From the NCBI GenBank assembly GCA_963082875.1, contig OY720101.1, positions 4,278,001 through 4,342,000 on the forward strand: 64,000 bases of DNA, in the 5' to 3' direction. Position numbers and translations under genes: made by a program. Shown in pieces: positions 23,501 through 36,724 of this stretch. The notes under the pieces were generated by a model. It had not been told where the DNA came from. It saw only the letters and a list, made by a program, of their open reading frames with translations, and did not search any database. Origin of the DNA: Corella eumyota (Eukaryota; Chordata; Ascidiacea; Phlebobranchia; Corellidae). The first letter of the stretch is position 1; each line of letters starts with the position of its first letter.

Positions 23501-26500
23501 TAACATTAAATTCAACAGAAAGTGGTCGAGTAGGAATTGTAGGGGATTGAATAGTTAATGTATAACTACCATTGTCAGCTTGTGATACCTACATAAAAAT
23601 GCTTAGTTAATTTTTCTTAAATTTTTAAATAAACATTTTTTTTTATGTTAGAAAACACTCGATAAATGCATTTAGCTTAAATTGCATGTACATTTACAAT
23701 ATCAATATATTTTAATATTTTTAGCAAATAAGTTATTACTTAATTTACCTTATTCCTTGTGAATGTAAAAGTCTGTGAGTCACTTATATTGGTTAGTGGG
23801 TTCATATTATCATTTGCAACATTACTTCCTGGTTTTAAAATTTAAATAATAATATCACACATTATAAGCTGCAATTTTAATTCCTACAAAATATTTTACA
23901 ATCAACTTATTTAAAATGAGCTCTTAAAACTTTTCTTTTATATTTAAAAATAACAAACCATTTAAAGTAAGATTTGAAATAGTAGAAAGCGGATTGGAAA
24001 TAAATTGAAGTGTGCAAGTTCCAGTTTGATTGACAACCCAAGGTAATGAACATTCAACTTCTGTGAGGGGATTGGTTAGTCTGGGTGAATCTATTTGAAA
24101 AAAATTAACGTTAATGAATCTACACATAAATTTCATTTTCAGAATAATTGCAAAGCTGATTTGTTTTCTGTCTAAGTTAATATGCATAACTGAAGCACAA
24201 AATTATTGAAAATTATATTTTATTAGTGAGAAATCATCAGAACACAAATAAATTTGATTTTTCATCATAAAAATTAAAACTAAATTAATTAATGTACATT
24301 AACAAATATACCACAAAAAATATGGAAAAATAATATAAATAAAAAAACTTTTGGTATTTGAATTAATAACAACACAATTTATCTACAAACACACTTAATT
24401 TCAAATTAAATCTCGGCCTTTACATAAATTTGCGTCGTGATTATAAAAAAGATACAGAAATTTATTTCAAAAGTTAAAACTTATTTAAATAATAATAAAC
24501 CCTCTAAAAATTGTAAAAATATGTTAAACATGAAAAGCTCTAAAACATGCAAATTTGAAAAACACTACAGTTTAACTTACATAAAACATCAATATATATT
24601 CTAACTTCTGATTTTCCAAAAGCATCATTTGTTAAACAAATATAATATCCAGTGTCATAAGGTTGTAAGGATGACAACTCAATCATAGAACTTGTGTCAT
24701 TAATTGTTCTGTTATTACTTGGTAAACTCCATCTAAATTGAGTTTCTAGCTCATTTGAGTACTCCAAATTGCATGTCAAAGTTGTTGAGTTGTTTAAGTA
24801 AAGTGTTGTTTTGTTGTTGGTTGTCTTTATTGCAGCATTTCCTAACAATTAATTCAATTTTATTGTAAGTTTGGATAACATTTTTCAGGAAGATAATAAA
24901 CCATAATTGTAAAATAAAAAAGAATTTTTGACATTATTTTGTACTAAATCATTTTGCTTACTTTGTTCAGGAATCACTAACACTTTTTCTTTGTTACTCC
25001 GTGTTGAATCAACTGAATTTGCAGCATTGCAAAAGACTGTCCCAGAATTATTTAAAGGTTGATTAAACTGAGAAAGATTACTGAAATTTTTTAAAGTGTG
25101 GCAGTTTACATTATCTTGACACAAAATCCATGAATATTGTGGGGTAGGATTTCCATCACTTGAACAACTCATTACCAAATTTTGATCAGATCTGATTAAA
25201 TATCCACTTGCTAAGTTTATTACAAACTCTGATGTTTGAATAATATTTGTTGGTAAACGAGGAGAATCTGGCAATTTTTTTGTCTTTTTTAATATTGTTT
25301 AATAGAATCAAAACATAAAACACTTTATTTATTTGTTAGCAAAAAAGTAATACTATAACTTAATTTTAGTAAACCATTTCTACAACTAAAAACTAATTGA
25401 AATTTTTAAACTAATACTATAATTGGGATAATTTTTGTACTGTTAAGTTAACATTGTTTCAACATTAACTCTTACACAAAACTTTAATATTTATTCTAGC
25501 AGCTTAGTTTCCAAATGAGTTTTTTTTTATAAACTCATAAGGTTGAAAAGATGACAATCAATCAGAACTGCTTAATTTATTGTTCTGTTATTACTTGGTA
25601 AACTTCATTTAAATTGGTTGTCTAGCTCATTTGAGTAATAAAAAATGCATTTTAAAGTTAATGGGTTGTTTAAATACAGAAAGCCTGTTTACATGTGTGT
25701 TTAAAATAACTTCAAGATCGGTTCCGAATCGCAAAAAAGTGCTAATTTCAAATGCTTATATGCCCTCAGTTTACATGCGCTTTTTAAACCTTGTTGAAGT
25801 TCGCTTCGGTAAGTTGTTTGTTGTGGCTAAAACATTATCAAGTATGTCAGTTGGCAGTTTGTGTACGCTTATACCAGTAGTACACGTATATAATTTAATA
25901 TTGTGTGAAAAATACAACAGTTATCTACATTAGCCAACTGTCCTTCTGGCTGTTTGATTTAGGCAGGCAAAACAAAATAAAATGATGTTTTATAAAAATT
26001 TTTGCAAACTAAAAGTCCATAGACTTGAACTTAAATTTTTGTTTCAGAACCGTGTTTGAGTTTCAAAACCACGTCTCCTAAGCGTACCGAACTCCAACAC
26101 GGTTTAAGCGCCCTTGTTAACAGGCTTAGTTTTTTAGTTGATTAGTTGTTTAGTAGAGTTTACACTTAAACCTTTTTATCTAAATCTTTTACATTTGAAT
26201 ATATATGTAAACCCTATTTTAATTAAAACTGTTACATTTGGACCTTTTTATCTGCTCTAAACCTCTTCCCTTTTTATATGCTCTTAACATTTAAACCCTT
26301 AAACCTCTTCATTCGAACTACTTACAAATAAATCCTTCACTTGAACTTACAAATAAATCCTTCATCTAACATTAAAACTTCTTGTAACACTACTGTTGTG
26401 TTTATTTTTGCCACAACAATGCTGATTACTCAAAAAGTAGGGCTTTAGGTGTATTAGGTTTACAAATATAGGGGGTTAAGTTAAAAGTGGCTTAAATGTA

Positions 26501-29471
26501 TGGAGTGTAAACAAAAGGTTTAGTTTAAGAGGGTTTAAATATCAAAAGGTTCGTAAAAAGGGGTTGAAATAAAATAGGCTTAAATAAGGGGTTTACTTGT
26601 AAGCTACATTTTTTTTTTTTAACTTACATTGCACATTCAGTGTTTCAATATTTGATCTTCCAGTTTGATTAAATTCTGATAGTTGAGTAAATGGAGAATT
26701 TGCTTGACAATATACTTCTTTACCATTGTCAGATGCTGTTAAATTTGCTGTTGTAAAAGTAGTACTCTTAAATACAATACAAAAAAATTAAAAGGTGTTA
26801 ATGACTTTGTTAAATTCAGACCCAATGTTTTATTTTATAATTTCAGCATTTAAAAAATAGGGAGAAAAACATAAAGAGTGTCATAATAAATTATATTAAT
26901 AATCAAGCATATCTTACAACATTTAGTATGGATTTACTATCTTCGATTTTGAAAGTAGATGAAGTTGCACTAGGAATAACTTGATCATAATCACAAGTTA
27001 AATCTAATCTATTTCCTTCAATCACTGTTTGAACTCCATTTAATGTTACAGTTGGTGCTGCAACAGAAAAAAGTTGGCTAGTTTTTAAAATCAAAACAAC
27101 TTTTAAACTTAACAATGAAATAAGATGTTTTTTATAAAATTTTATTCTTTTGATTAGTAGAACAATGATATATATTAACAAGTTAAAATCTTTGTGATGA
27201 AGCTATTGCGAGTTTTGATTTTTTTTGTAAAATGGAAACTTGACACAAGAGGCAATATTTTGCCGTATTACAAAACCACATCTCCTGGTTTTATCAAATT
27301 TTTAATTAACAATGCCTGTCAGGTTTGGTTGGTAAAGGATCACAAAATTAAAAAAGCTCAGGTTAACCATGTATTATTAAGGTTAAGAATAGCAGTAAAA
27401 AATGAGTTTTGCTTAATGCCGATATACATATTACTGTCTAACAAATAGTTTTTCTTTTAAACTGTAGTGTTGGCTGCCAACTAATGTGTATTGTACATAT
27501 AAAAAAGCACTAGGTATGTGTTATATTTTTTTAAATGTTTTAATCATTTAATGATGCATGGGACAATTTGAAAGCACAGCTAATTCTAGTTCACAATATC
27601 CTAATTATATTATTCACTAAACTGAATGTAAGTATAAAAAACCTTATACACACTGCATAAGTACATACAACATATAAAGTATTGCCTACTGCCTTTACTT
27701 TATTAGATTGTGTGCCCTAAAAATGACAATGTTGTCAGTTATTTTCAATTAAACAATAAAAATTTTAGGTTTAAAAGAAATTGATTTAAAGGGATGTAAT
27801 AAACTCTCGTCGGAAATTCGGAGTGAGAGAATTATCACCTGTGGATTACAGTTTATCTCTTATGGTAAACGGCACGTTGTTTTGTCTAGACGTGGACAAC
27901 ATACGTGACCCAAAATAAGTATAGGAGAACCAAACAATTGATGCAATTATTTTTATTTTTTAAAATAACTGCTAGGCCTCAACAGCAGCATACCAATTGT
28001 TTTTACTACCCTCACTATTCCCTCGTACCACTTGGCTTAATAATGCAAAAAAAACATCTTCAAATTTTTAAAATGTCTTTTAAATTAAAATATTTTTTTA
28101 AATACTAAATTATTAAGCTACCAAAAATGTTATTACCTGTCCAGCATTGTAAATTATTTTGTCCACTCCACATTGCATTTGCCAAACATGTAGTTGTATT
28201 AGATGTAAGTTGACTTTGATTGGAATAAAACAACTCTTCATTGTTAGAACAACTAAATGTTCCATTTGAGTTGTAAATTAAAAGTGGTTCTGGTGATTCA
28301 ACTTTAACATTGTATGGAAGAAAAGAATTGCAATCTTTAAAAAAATATTTCTAAATTTAAATAAAATCCTTAAAGTGTTATGTTACAGAGTTTTGCAATT
28401 TTGTAAATGATGTATATAGCATGTTAGTATGGTTGACAATGAATCATAAAATGGCTTTAAAACCTTTAAAAAATGTCTGTGGTACTTACAATTTAATTTT
28501 AAAAAATACTGGAAAATGATTAACATAAAAAACCAGGTTACCATATTTTTTGTGTGAGGTAGAAAGTACTAAGTAGCGTAGTGAATCTGTACACCACTTC
28601 ATTTCAAACAGGGCTTCCCTTTTCTTTTTTTTAATTAATTTAAATTTTTTTTTTAAGTTGTATAACTTAAAAACTAGGTAAAATTATTTAAAGTAAAAAT
28701 CATTTTTGTGTTCAGTGACACCAACCTTATTAATTTGTGAGTATAAAAATATCTCTAATATATGACTTTAAATAAATTTAAAAATATTTAAGTAACCTTG
28801 ATTACCTGTAACATTAATTGCTATACTGAGGGAAAACAATGTCATACCAGCACCAGTACATTTCATTTTAATATCAAGATCTGCCGTAGCATGTTTAGCA
28901 AAGGTTAAATTGGACACAATATTGGTAGTTCCTGTGCAAGTGACTTCAACATTATCTATGTTAGAACCAACACAGCCACTTGAGCCCAAAAAAAACTGCC
29001 GAGAATCTGAATTATAATACCATGTGCAAATGCCTGTTTCATGTAAAGTAAAGCTGGATTGTACTATAAGCCCAACATATTCAGTAGCTAAATTTCTAGA
29101 TTGATTTACACTTGATGGAATTGCAATGATAGTGTTTTGAGCTGAAGTAACTAGAAAATGCATTATGTTGTAAATTTAGCAGTTTTTCCAAATTTAAAAA
29201 ATTTAAACCAATTTCTTTAAAGTATAAAATATACAAAGAAATAACTAACAATACCGAAATTTAATAAAAAATCAAATTATTTTATTGTACAGATAATATT
29301 AAAAGCATTATAGTTTATATAAAATTTATTTTCAGCTTTAATTACTATAAATTTAATTTATAGTGTTGTGCTTAACAAACACAATTATTACTAAAAAATA
29401 TTGTGATTTAACCTAAAATTAAAAAAAAATTTACCACAAAATAAACCAATAAATAAATGTATTGTTAGCAT
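20508..29471 (-). CDS. Gene B: Ig/sushi type I receptor with tandem NPLY-YAxV tail
   Basis: Twenty exons on the minus strand: 29435-29471 (signal, MLTIHLFIGLFC), 28806-29150 (Ig-like, ICTWYYN...VEVTCTG), 28137-28334 (sushi: C, FSC, TTTC, W, LQCW), 26918-27057 with 26628-26766 (Ig, LTCDYD...SDNGKEVYCQA), 24962-25267 (Ig, LVMSCSSDGNPTPQYSW), 24581-24841 (Ig, LTCNLEY...YDTGYYICLTND), 23959-24090, 23749-23828, 23339-23588 (membrane segment IIIVIVVVVVVAILVAVLVF, then RRRK), and ten tail exons 23157-23198, 22992-23048, 22791-22886, 22537-22641, 22367-22477, 22177-22281, 21915-22040, 21571-21627, 21162-21196, 20508-20582. The sum is 2697 nt, 898 residues, uninterrupted. Tail exons carry six NPLY and six YA(A/V/E)V motifs followed by Lys-rich linkers. 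It ends with KEYSVLPSSSTC. NPxY and YxxV are known docking sites for PTB and SH2 domains, so it is probably a phosphotyrosine-signalling surface receptor. The ligand is unknown. Confidence 0.87.
21571..23048 (-). repeat. Tandem duplicated cytoplasmic exons of gene B
   Basis: Seven consecutive exons of 57, 96, 105, 111, 105, 126 and 57 nt, every one a multiple of three with phase 1 at both ends. The five middle ones repeat the pattern NPLY - 9 to 16 residues - AYA(A/V/E)V - K-rich run. The first keeps only NPLY and the last only AYAEV, as if one ancestral unit had been split. Any subset can be skipped without frame change, so motif number can vary by splicing. Confidence 0.9.
25546..25680 (-). 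pseudogene. Relic copy of the gene B Ig exon 7 inside an intron
   Basis: This stretch matches 24655-24790 of exon 7 (around SLQPYD, the NNRTIND region and the ETQFRW region) but has stops and base changes. It lies in the intron between the 26628-26766 and 24962-25267 exons, so an Ig exon was duplicated and has decayed. A short inverted-repeat element starts directly after it at 25681. Confidence 0.75.
25681..26127. mobile_element. Short inverted-repeat element in gene B intron
   Basis: The ends are AAGCCTGTTTACA and its inverted partner TTGTTAACAGGCTT, about 447 bp apart. No coding capacity. I could not define a target duplication, so the family is open. Confidence 0.45.
26130..26620. repeat. 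Degenerate AAACCTTTTT / AAAGGTTTA inverted array
   Basis: The left half is rich in TTTAAACC, TTTACACTT and CTTTTTAT words. The right half carries their complements (GGTTTA, AAGGGG, TAAATATGG). It looks like a decayed fold-back made of short repeats. No gene seen. Confidence 0.4.
27065..28130. other. Gene B intron, no exon seen
   Basis: About 1.1 kb between the sushi exon and the next Ig exon. Open frames here have no domain features and no matching splice phase. A GC-richer patch at 27800-27905 may be a fragment of an old element. Confidence 0.4.
28374..28767. mobile_element. TTAA-flanked short element, copy 2
   Basis: The 394-bp copy of the element at 6654-7056, bounded by TTAA at 28370-28373 and 28768-28771. 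The inverted ends are AGTGTTATGTTACAG and CTCTAATATATGACT. It lies in the intron between the Ig-like exon and the sushi exon of gene B. Confidence 0.65.
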
Positions 29472-29639
29472 ATTTCAGAAAAATTCAATTTTTCTTTCTT
29501 CAATTATTTAAAGCTATTTTTAGATAAACTATATCACCCTTAGTTAAAGTACCTCTACACCTCCAAGTGTAAAAAAATGGATTTAATTTCTAAAAATATT
29601 AATAAAAGATTACAAACTTATATAATACTTTTTTTTAAC

Positions 29640-29950
29640 CAAATTGGGAGATGGGCTTATGGGTTTAATTGGCACAAGTGCCAAGAAAATTTGCCAAAAA
29701 TCTGCCGAACCATGTGCCAAACAAAAATCTAGTTTATTATTCAGCACCAGATATAAAATCCAGTTCAATATTTAGTCCTAAATTAAAAATTGCTGGTATT
29801 ATTAGATTTAACATACATTCTGGATAAAAGGGTCTATATTACCCCTTACCAAAATCTTAATTTAAAATCTGGTGCCAAATAATGAACCAGGAACCGAAGT
29901 CTAACTTCACGCCGGTTCTTCAATTTGGTATTGTAGAATCAATTGTAATA
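29640..29950. repeat. Imperfect inverted repeat (MITE-like)
   Basis: TTTATTATTCAGCACCAGAT near 29737 pairs with ATCTGGTGCCAAATAATGAA near 29870, enclosing about 110 bp. A second small hairpin follows (GGAACCGAAGT ... CCGGTTC). There is no target duplication that I can define. Confidence 0.4.
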
Positions 29951-30034
29951 AGTCTATTACAATCAATTCTAAGTTCAAGCTAGTTCAAAGTCATTGAATT
30001 GACATGTACAACAATTATTCTTGTTACAACGGGA

Positions 30035-30130
30035 GTTAACTCCAACCAAGCACTCTTAAATCGCTCTTACTGGGAATAAACCATGTAACCTGTAAGTAGA
30101 AGGCCAATGCCTTAACACTAAACAAACTTT
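30035..30130 (-). mobile_element. Decayed tRNA-like SINE fragment
   Basis: Read on the minus strand it has an A-box-like TTAGTGTTAAGGCATTGG and a B-box-like GGTTACATGGTTTATTCCC with tRNA spacing. It is a different family from the SINE at 12687. No intact cloverleaf, so I do not call a tRNA gene. Confidence 0.45.
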
Positions 30131-30207
30131 TATTCCCTTCCAGTTTTGCTATAAATACTGAAACAATTTAAACTTTTATTACCAATCTACCAATAGTTGG
30201 TCATCGA

Positions 30208-30482
30208 CCAGTCTGGAAAGTAGGACAGTTTTCAACAAGATCTCGTGCGTGCAAGCGTAAAAAATGGCGTGACCGCGCGTGCACGCGTACTACGATTTTC
30301 GGTCTAAGCGTGATTTATGTTGGCGTGCTTTACTTAAATCTGGCTTAAATAAACAAGGCGTCAGCATTGCGAGTGCACAAATTTTTTTAAAAACCAGGCG
30401 TGCAAAACGTTGATTTTGGGCGTGCATTTTTTTTCACCGAAAAAAATCTCGTGCGTGCACGCTGCCCTACTTTCCAGACTGG
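30208..30482. mobile_element. hAT-like MITE, copy 2 (275 bp)
   Basis: The terminal inverted repeats are CCAGTCTGGAAAGTAGG and CCTACTTTCCAGACTGG, with a perfect 8-bp duplication GTCATCGA (30200-30207, 30483-30490). Compared with copy 1 it carries an internal insertion (ACTTAAATCTGGCTTAAATA region) and lacks another short segment. Confidence 0.88.
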
Positions 30483-30592
30483 GTCATCGATCGTCACATT
30501 GCAGAACCAATCTATCGATAGTTGGTCACCGTCGCATCTCGCAACAACAGGACCTACAAACTGAGCTATCTTACTGTAACCGTAACGGAATG

Positions 30593-30891
30593 CCAGACAC
30601 TTCGGCCCCCGGACACTTCGGCCAAAATTTTTTTTTCAAAACAGCGGGGATTTGGCATTTTAATTACCGCGATAAATTTTATTTCCGCGTAGTTATATAC
30701 AGTTTTTTAGACAGTATTTGAAACAAAATAAGCAGTAAATTAATATTTTTTTTTTTAATAATAATGTGCAAGAACATGTTATCTTTGTTTTCCGGTGTCA
30801 ATTTTTTAATTGTGCCAAATCCCCGCTGTTTTAAAAAAAAAATTTTGGCCGAAGTGTCTTGGCCGAAGTGTCCGGGGGCCGAAGTGTCTGG
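30593..30891. mobile_element. Inverted-repeat element with CACTTCGGCC ends
   Basis: The ends read CCAGACACTTCGGCCCCCGG and inverted. They continue through GACACTTCGGCCAAAATTTT and AACAGCGGGGATTTGGCA on both sides, so each arm is at least 60 bp. The right arm has one extra ACACTTCGGCC unit. The flanks TAACGGAATG and TTACCCAATG agree at 7 of 10 bases and may be a worn target duplication. Confidence 0.75.
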
Positions 30892-31109
30892 TTACCCAAT
30901 GCGCCAAATGATAAATTTTGAGAAAATGTGCCAATGTTACCAAATAATTTTTCAATGTAGAAAATGTGCCAATGCTGCCAACTAATTTTTCTTATTTTAC
31001 ATTTATTTATCATGGATGTGAGAAGGTAAGCTTTAAGAGTATACGTGAAGCAACATTTGTTACACAGACCTAATTTCGAATTGACTTTGAGAGTTTGGGA
31101 TATCATAGA

Positions 31110-32640
31110 TTATAATCGCCAAATAATAAGCTGCTGGTTGAGTGTTGGCAGCAGAAGTTTATACCGCATACACCACTTTTCTTTATGATGTTACAGCATG
31201 AAAACAGTTAAAAACGAACTTAAGACCTTAAGTTATAAAATTATTTTGACCACTACACTATCATGCCAGTGTCACAATTTTTTATTTATTTTTTATTTGT
31301 TTTATTTTTTTTATTATTAATTATAATAAATTGATGTTAGTGTTTAAAATCTATTTCGATTATAAATAGGTATATCAAGGTAAAAGTGTTTTTAAAAATA
31401 AAATAAAAATAAATTTATTTATGCTATGATTAATCACAACAACTTTTTGTCTCATTTTTAAATCTTTTATTTAAAAAAAAATGTGATTTTTGTAAAAAGG
31501 TCGGAGACGTTTGTATTAAAAAAAACGCCAAAACTAAATTATCACAGCAATTTACATCCCTCTTAATTTTTTTAAATATTTAGTCTACTTGAAATAAAGT
31601 TATTTTTATTGTTTATATCAACGACGTGATCTTGCAACAAACTAAAAACTCATAAAATAAAAGCTATTTTATTTAAGTATTTTTTATTTATAGATATTTA
31701 TACAAACGCAAAAATCAAAGTTAAACATTTAAATCGTATAATTTTTCTTAAACATTTTTTTATTTTAGTGTTTATTGGTGGAAAAACTTTAAATACAAAT
31801 AAAAAAATGTAGTATAGGTAAAACGTAGTATTTTAAATACAATACGTTCATATATATAACTCATTTGTTTTCTAGCAATCTGTAGTAATAACCATATTTA
31901 CTTCGATATTGAAATGCATTTGTAATTACGTTTATAAGTAACCATAAAACATATTATGTTTGTTGGGTTGTTTATTTGTATAAAAATCAAGCATGGCTTT
32001 TATTATTTAAGATTTTAATCAAATGTGTTTCTTGCATTATTGAAAATTTAACATCTTATAAACTATGTTCAAATTCCAGTTGAGTAATGTCATCCATTTT
32101 ACAAATATTTATATATTTGTGTAACTGCAATATAATTAGTTAGCCAGTGGTGGGAGAGGGGTACAAGTTTTCCCCAAATACTCCCCCAAATAATATTTCC
32201 GGTCCTCCACAACTGACTCACCCTTTTCGGTCCTCGCTTGCATATCTACAAAGAAGTTTTATTTTTTTAAACCATTCTGAATCGTTAAAACTTTGATGTT
32301 AAACAATTAGCAGGTTTTACTGCCAATCCCCTCTTCTGCTATCTCCTCCAGCGAGCCTCCTTGCCTCCATGTGTATTTTTTTTTAAATATATACCTTTTA
32401 AGCATTTTGTACTAACAGAATAACAATAAATTAACTTCTCTACCAAATAATTCAATTGCAGTGTTACCTCTAACAACACATTTATTTTAAATTTAGTAAA
32501 ATGCAAAAATAAATTTAAAACCAGCAAATGTAAAAAATAACTCACAGTCTATCTTTAATCTCCCTCCTTGAGATACTAAGAGAGCTAGGTTATAAGTAAC
32601 AGAAATATTTGCAAGAGCTTGGCCCCCAAATGTATTGCCC
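31110..32640. other. Intergenic, no gene seen
   Basis: AT-rich sequence. A tRNA-like remnant on the minus strand lies at about 31195-31275 (TAGTGTAGTGGTC near its start). A pyrimidine-rich, GC-richer patch (32140-32360, TCCTCC words) has no coding sense. Confidence 0.4.
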
Positions 32641-35127
32641 GAAAAAGTTTTTTTTTTTTAATAATTATGGTTCGAAATCTTAGATTTTGAAACATATTGT
32701 TATTGTATTTATATTTATTATTATTATTAGGGTTCGAAATCTTAGATTTCAAAACATATTGTTATTGTCATTATATTTATTATGGTTCGAAATCTTAGAT
32801 TTCGAAACATATTGTTATTGATAATAAAGTTTTCTGATCCTCCTATTTTCAAAATTGAATTATCACTAATTACTAATTAATAAGTGTTTGTTTATTAAAA
32901 TTTAAAGATCGTTATTAATTTTTCAAATCTTGGTTATTATGATTAACTTAAAAATGAATTAAAATTTTAATTTTTACTACTAATTACTAATTAATAGGTG
33001 TTTGTTTATTAAAATTTAAGGATTATTATTAATTTTTCAAATCTTGGTCAATCATATATTATGACATGAGTTACATAAATACGAGTTAAAAAATTAATTT
33101 TTAAATGTTTATCATATTTAAATGCTTGTTTATTTAATAAAAATTAATAATTGTTGTTTAAGCGCAGAACAAAGAAAAAAAAAATTTTTAGTCTAATAAT
33201 TAAAAAAAGGTATACGTAATATTTGATTAATTAGTTCAGTTAATATTTTTAATTAAGTTATGTTTATGTATAAATTTATTTACAATAAAGATTAATTTTA
33301 AAAATAATCAAAAATTTCAAACCATTTTTTATTTATCAAATAAATCTAGTTATGGTTCGAAATCTTAGATTTCGAAACATATTGTTATTGTCAGTTTTAT
33401 TATTATTTTTATTTTTCTTACTCATCCGAACTTTGGTTCAAAATTACTTTTGATCTTGTTTATATAAAGTTCTGAAATTTTAGTATGTTTATAATAATAT
33501 TGTGTTCCAATCCTGCTATTCTCAAAATTTAATTATTACTAATTACTAATTGCTTGTTTATTTATTAAAATTTTAAGATCGTTATTAATTCTTCAAATCT
33601 TGGTCAATTAAAAATTGTTATTATTTTGTTAAATCTTGGGCAATCGTATATTATTATATGAGTTACATATAAACGAATTAAAAATTAATTTTTGTTTGTT
33701 TGTCATATTTAAATGCTTGTTTATTCAATAAAAATTAGGGATTGTTATTTAAGCGCAGAACAAAAAAAAAAATTTAACTTTTTAGTCTAATAATTAAAAA
33801 AAGCTATACGTAATGTTTGATTAATTAGTTCAGTTTTTTTTAATTAAGTAATGTTTATGTATAATTTTATTTACAATAAAGATTAATTTTAAAAATATTC
33901 AAATAATTTCAAACCATTATTTATTTATCAAATAAATATAGTTGTTTTTATTCTTACTAGTCCGAATTTTGGTTCAAAATAACTTTTTTTCTAGCACTTT
34001 AAAAGTTTTCAAATTTTAGTATGTTGTTTGTCATAATAAAGTTTTCTGATTCTCCTATTTTCAAAATTGAATTATCACTAATTACTAACTAATAGGTGTT
34101 TGTTTAATAAAATTTAAAGATCGTTGTCAGGTTTTTAAATTTTGGTCAATTGTATATCATAATATTGGTAACTCAAAAATGAATTAAAATTTTAATTTTT
34201 ATCACTAATTACCAAGTAATATGTGTTTGTTGATTAAAATTTAAAGGTTGTTATTATTTTTTTAAATTTTGGTCAATTGTATATCATGATATTGGTAACT
34301 CAAAAATGAATTAAAATTTTTATTTTTATTACTAATTACCAAGTAATATATGTTTGTTTATTAAAATTTAAAGGTTGTTATTATTTTTTTAAATCTTGGT
34401 CAATTGTATATCATGATATTAGTAACTCAAAAATGAATTAAAATTTTAATTTTTATTACTAATTACTAATTAATAGGTGTTTATTGATTAAAATTTAAAG
34501 ATTGTTATTAATTTTTTAAATCCGGCCAATTCTATATCATGATAATGGTAACTCAAAAATTAATTAAAATTTTAAATTTTATCACTTATCAAGTAATAGG
34601 TGTTTGTTTATTAAAATTTAAAGGTTGTTATTATTTTTTTAAATCTTGGTCAATTGTATATCATGATATTAGTAACTCAAAAATAAATTAAAATTTTAAA
34701 TTTTATCACTAATTACCAAGTAAAAAGTATTTGTTCATTAAAATTTAAAGGTTGTTTTTATTTTTTTAAATGTTCGTCAATTGTAAATCATGATATTAGT
34801 TAAAAAAAACAAGTTATAAAATTAATTTTTGTATGTTTATTATATTTTATAGCTTGTTTATTTAATAAAAATTAGGGATTGTTATTAAAGCGCAGAATAA
34901 TGAAAAAATTTTAATTGTTTAGTCTAATAATTAAAAAAAGGTATACGTAATATTTGTTTAATTAGTTCAGGTAATATTTTTAATTAAGTAATGTTTATGC
35001 ATAAATTTATTCCCAATAAAGAATAATTTTAAAAATAATCAAATAATTTCGAACCATTTTTTATTTATCAAATAAATCTAGTTATGGTTCGAAATCTTAG
35101 ATTTCGAAACATATTGTTATTGTCATT

Positions 35128-35131
35128 ATAC

Positions 35132-35173
<42 letters not shown>

Positions 35174-35190
35174 TTATTATTATTTTTATT
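35128..35190. repeat. (TTA)n microsatellite
   Basis: A run of TTA/TTT triplets directly after a palindromic unit. A matching run is at 37094-37150 after another unit, and a shorter one near 32715. Confidence 0.9.
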
Positions 35191-36724
35191 CTTTCTAGTC
35201 CCAATTTTGAAAGAAGATATCTTTAGTTCCTTAGAATTTAAAAATCTCAAATTTTAGTATGTTGTTTATTATCAGATTATGTTTTCATTCTCCTATTTAC
35301 AACATTTAATTATCACTAATTACTAATTAATAAGTGTTTATTTATTAAAATTTAAAGGTTGTTATTAACTTTTTAAATTTTGGTCAATTGTATAATATGA
35401 TATTGGTAACTCAAAAATGAATTAAAATTTTAATTTTTATCACTAATTACTAATTAATAGGTGTTTATTTATTAAAATTTAAAGGTTGTTATTAATTTTT
35501 TAAATTTTGGTCAATTGTATAATACGATATTGGTAACTCAAAAATGAATTAAAATTTTAATTTTTATTACTAATTACTAATTAATAGGTGTTTATTTATT
35601 ATAATTTAAAGGTTGTTATTAATTTTTAAAATTTTGGTCAATTGTATATCATGATATTAGTAACTCAAAAACGAATTAAAATTTTAATTTTTATCACTAA
35701 TTACTAATTAATAGGTGTTTGTTTATTAAAATTTAAAGGTTGTTATTAACTTTTTAAATCTTGGTCAATTGTATATCATGATATTGCTAATTTAAAAATG
35801 AATTAAAATTAAAATTTTCATCATTAATTACTAATTAATGGGTGTTTGTTTATTCAAATTTAAAGATTGATATTAGGTTTTTAAATTTTGGTCGGTTATA
35901 TCTTATTATATTTAAAATTTGAAAATAATTAAAAAATAATTCTTGTTTGTTTGTTATATTAAATGCTGGTTTGCTAATTAAAAATCAAAGGTATGTAATA
36001 TTCTTAGTTAATGTTTATGCATATATTTTTTATTTATAAAATTTTATGTTAAAAATAATCAAATAATTTCGAACCATATTTTATTTATCAAATAAATCTA
36101 GTTATTTTTATTATTCTTACTTTTTTGAATTTTGGTTCAAAATAACTTTTGATCTTGTTTATATAAAGTTCTGAAATTTTAGTATGTTGTTTATAATAAT
36201 ATTGTGTTCCAATCCTCCTATTCTCAAAATTTAATTATTACTAATTACTAAGTGCTTGTTTATTTATTAAAATTTAAAGATCGTTATTTTTTCTTCAAAT
36301 CTTGGTCAATTGTATATCATAATATTAGTAACTCAAGAATGAATAAAATTTTAATTTTTACCACTAATTACTAATTAATAGGTGTTTGTTTATTAAAATT
36401 TAAAGATTGTTATTTATTTTTTAAATTTTGATTAATTGTATATCATGATATTGGTAACTCAAAAATGAATTTTAATTTAAATTTTTACTACTAATTACCA
36501 AGTAATAGGTGTTTGTTTATTAAAATTTAAAAACTGTTATTATTTTTTAAATTTTGGTCAATCGTATATTATGATATGATTTACATAAAAATGAGTTAAA
36601 AAATTAATTTTTGTATGTTTATCATATTTAAATGCTTGTTTATTCCATAAAAACTAAAGATTGTTATTTTGGCGCAGAACAAAGAAAAAATTTTAATTTT
36701 TTAGTGTAATAATTAAAAAAGATA

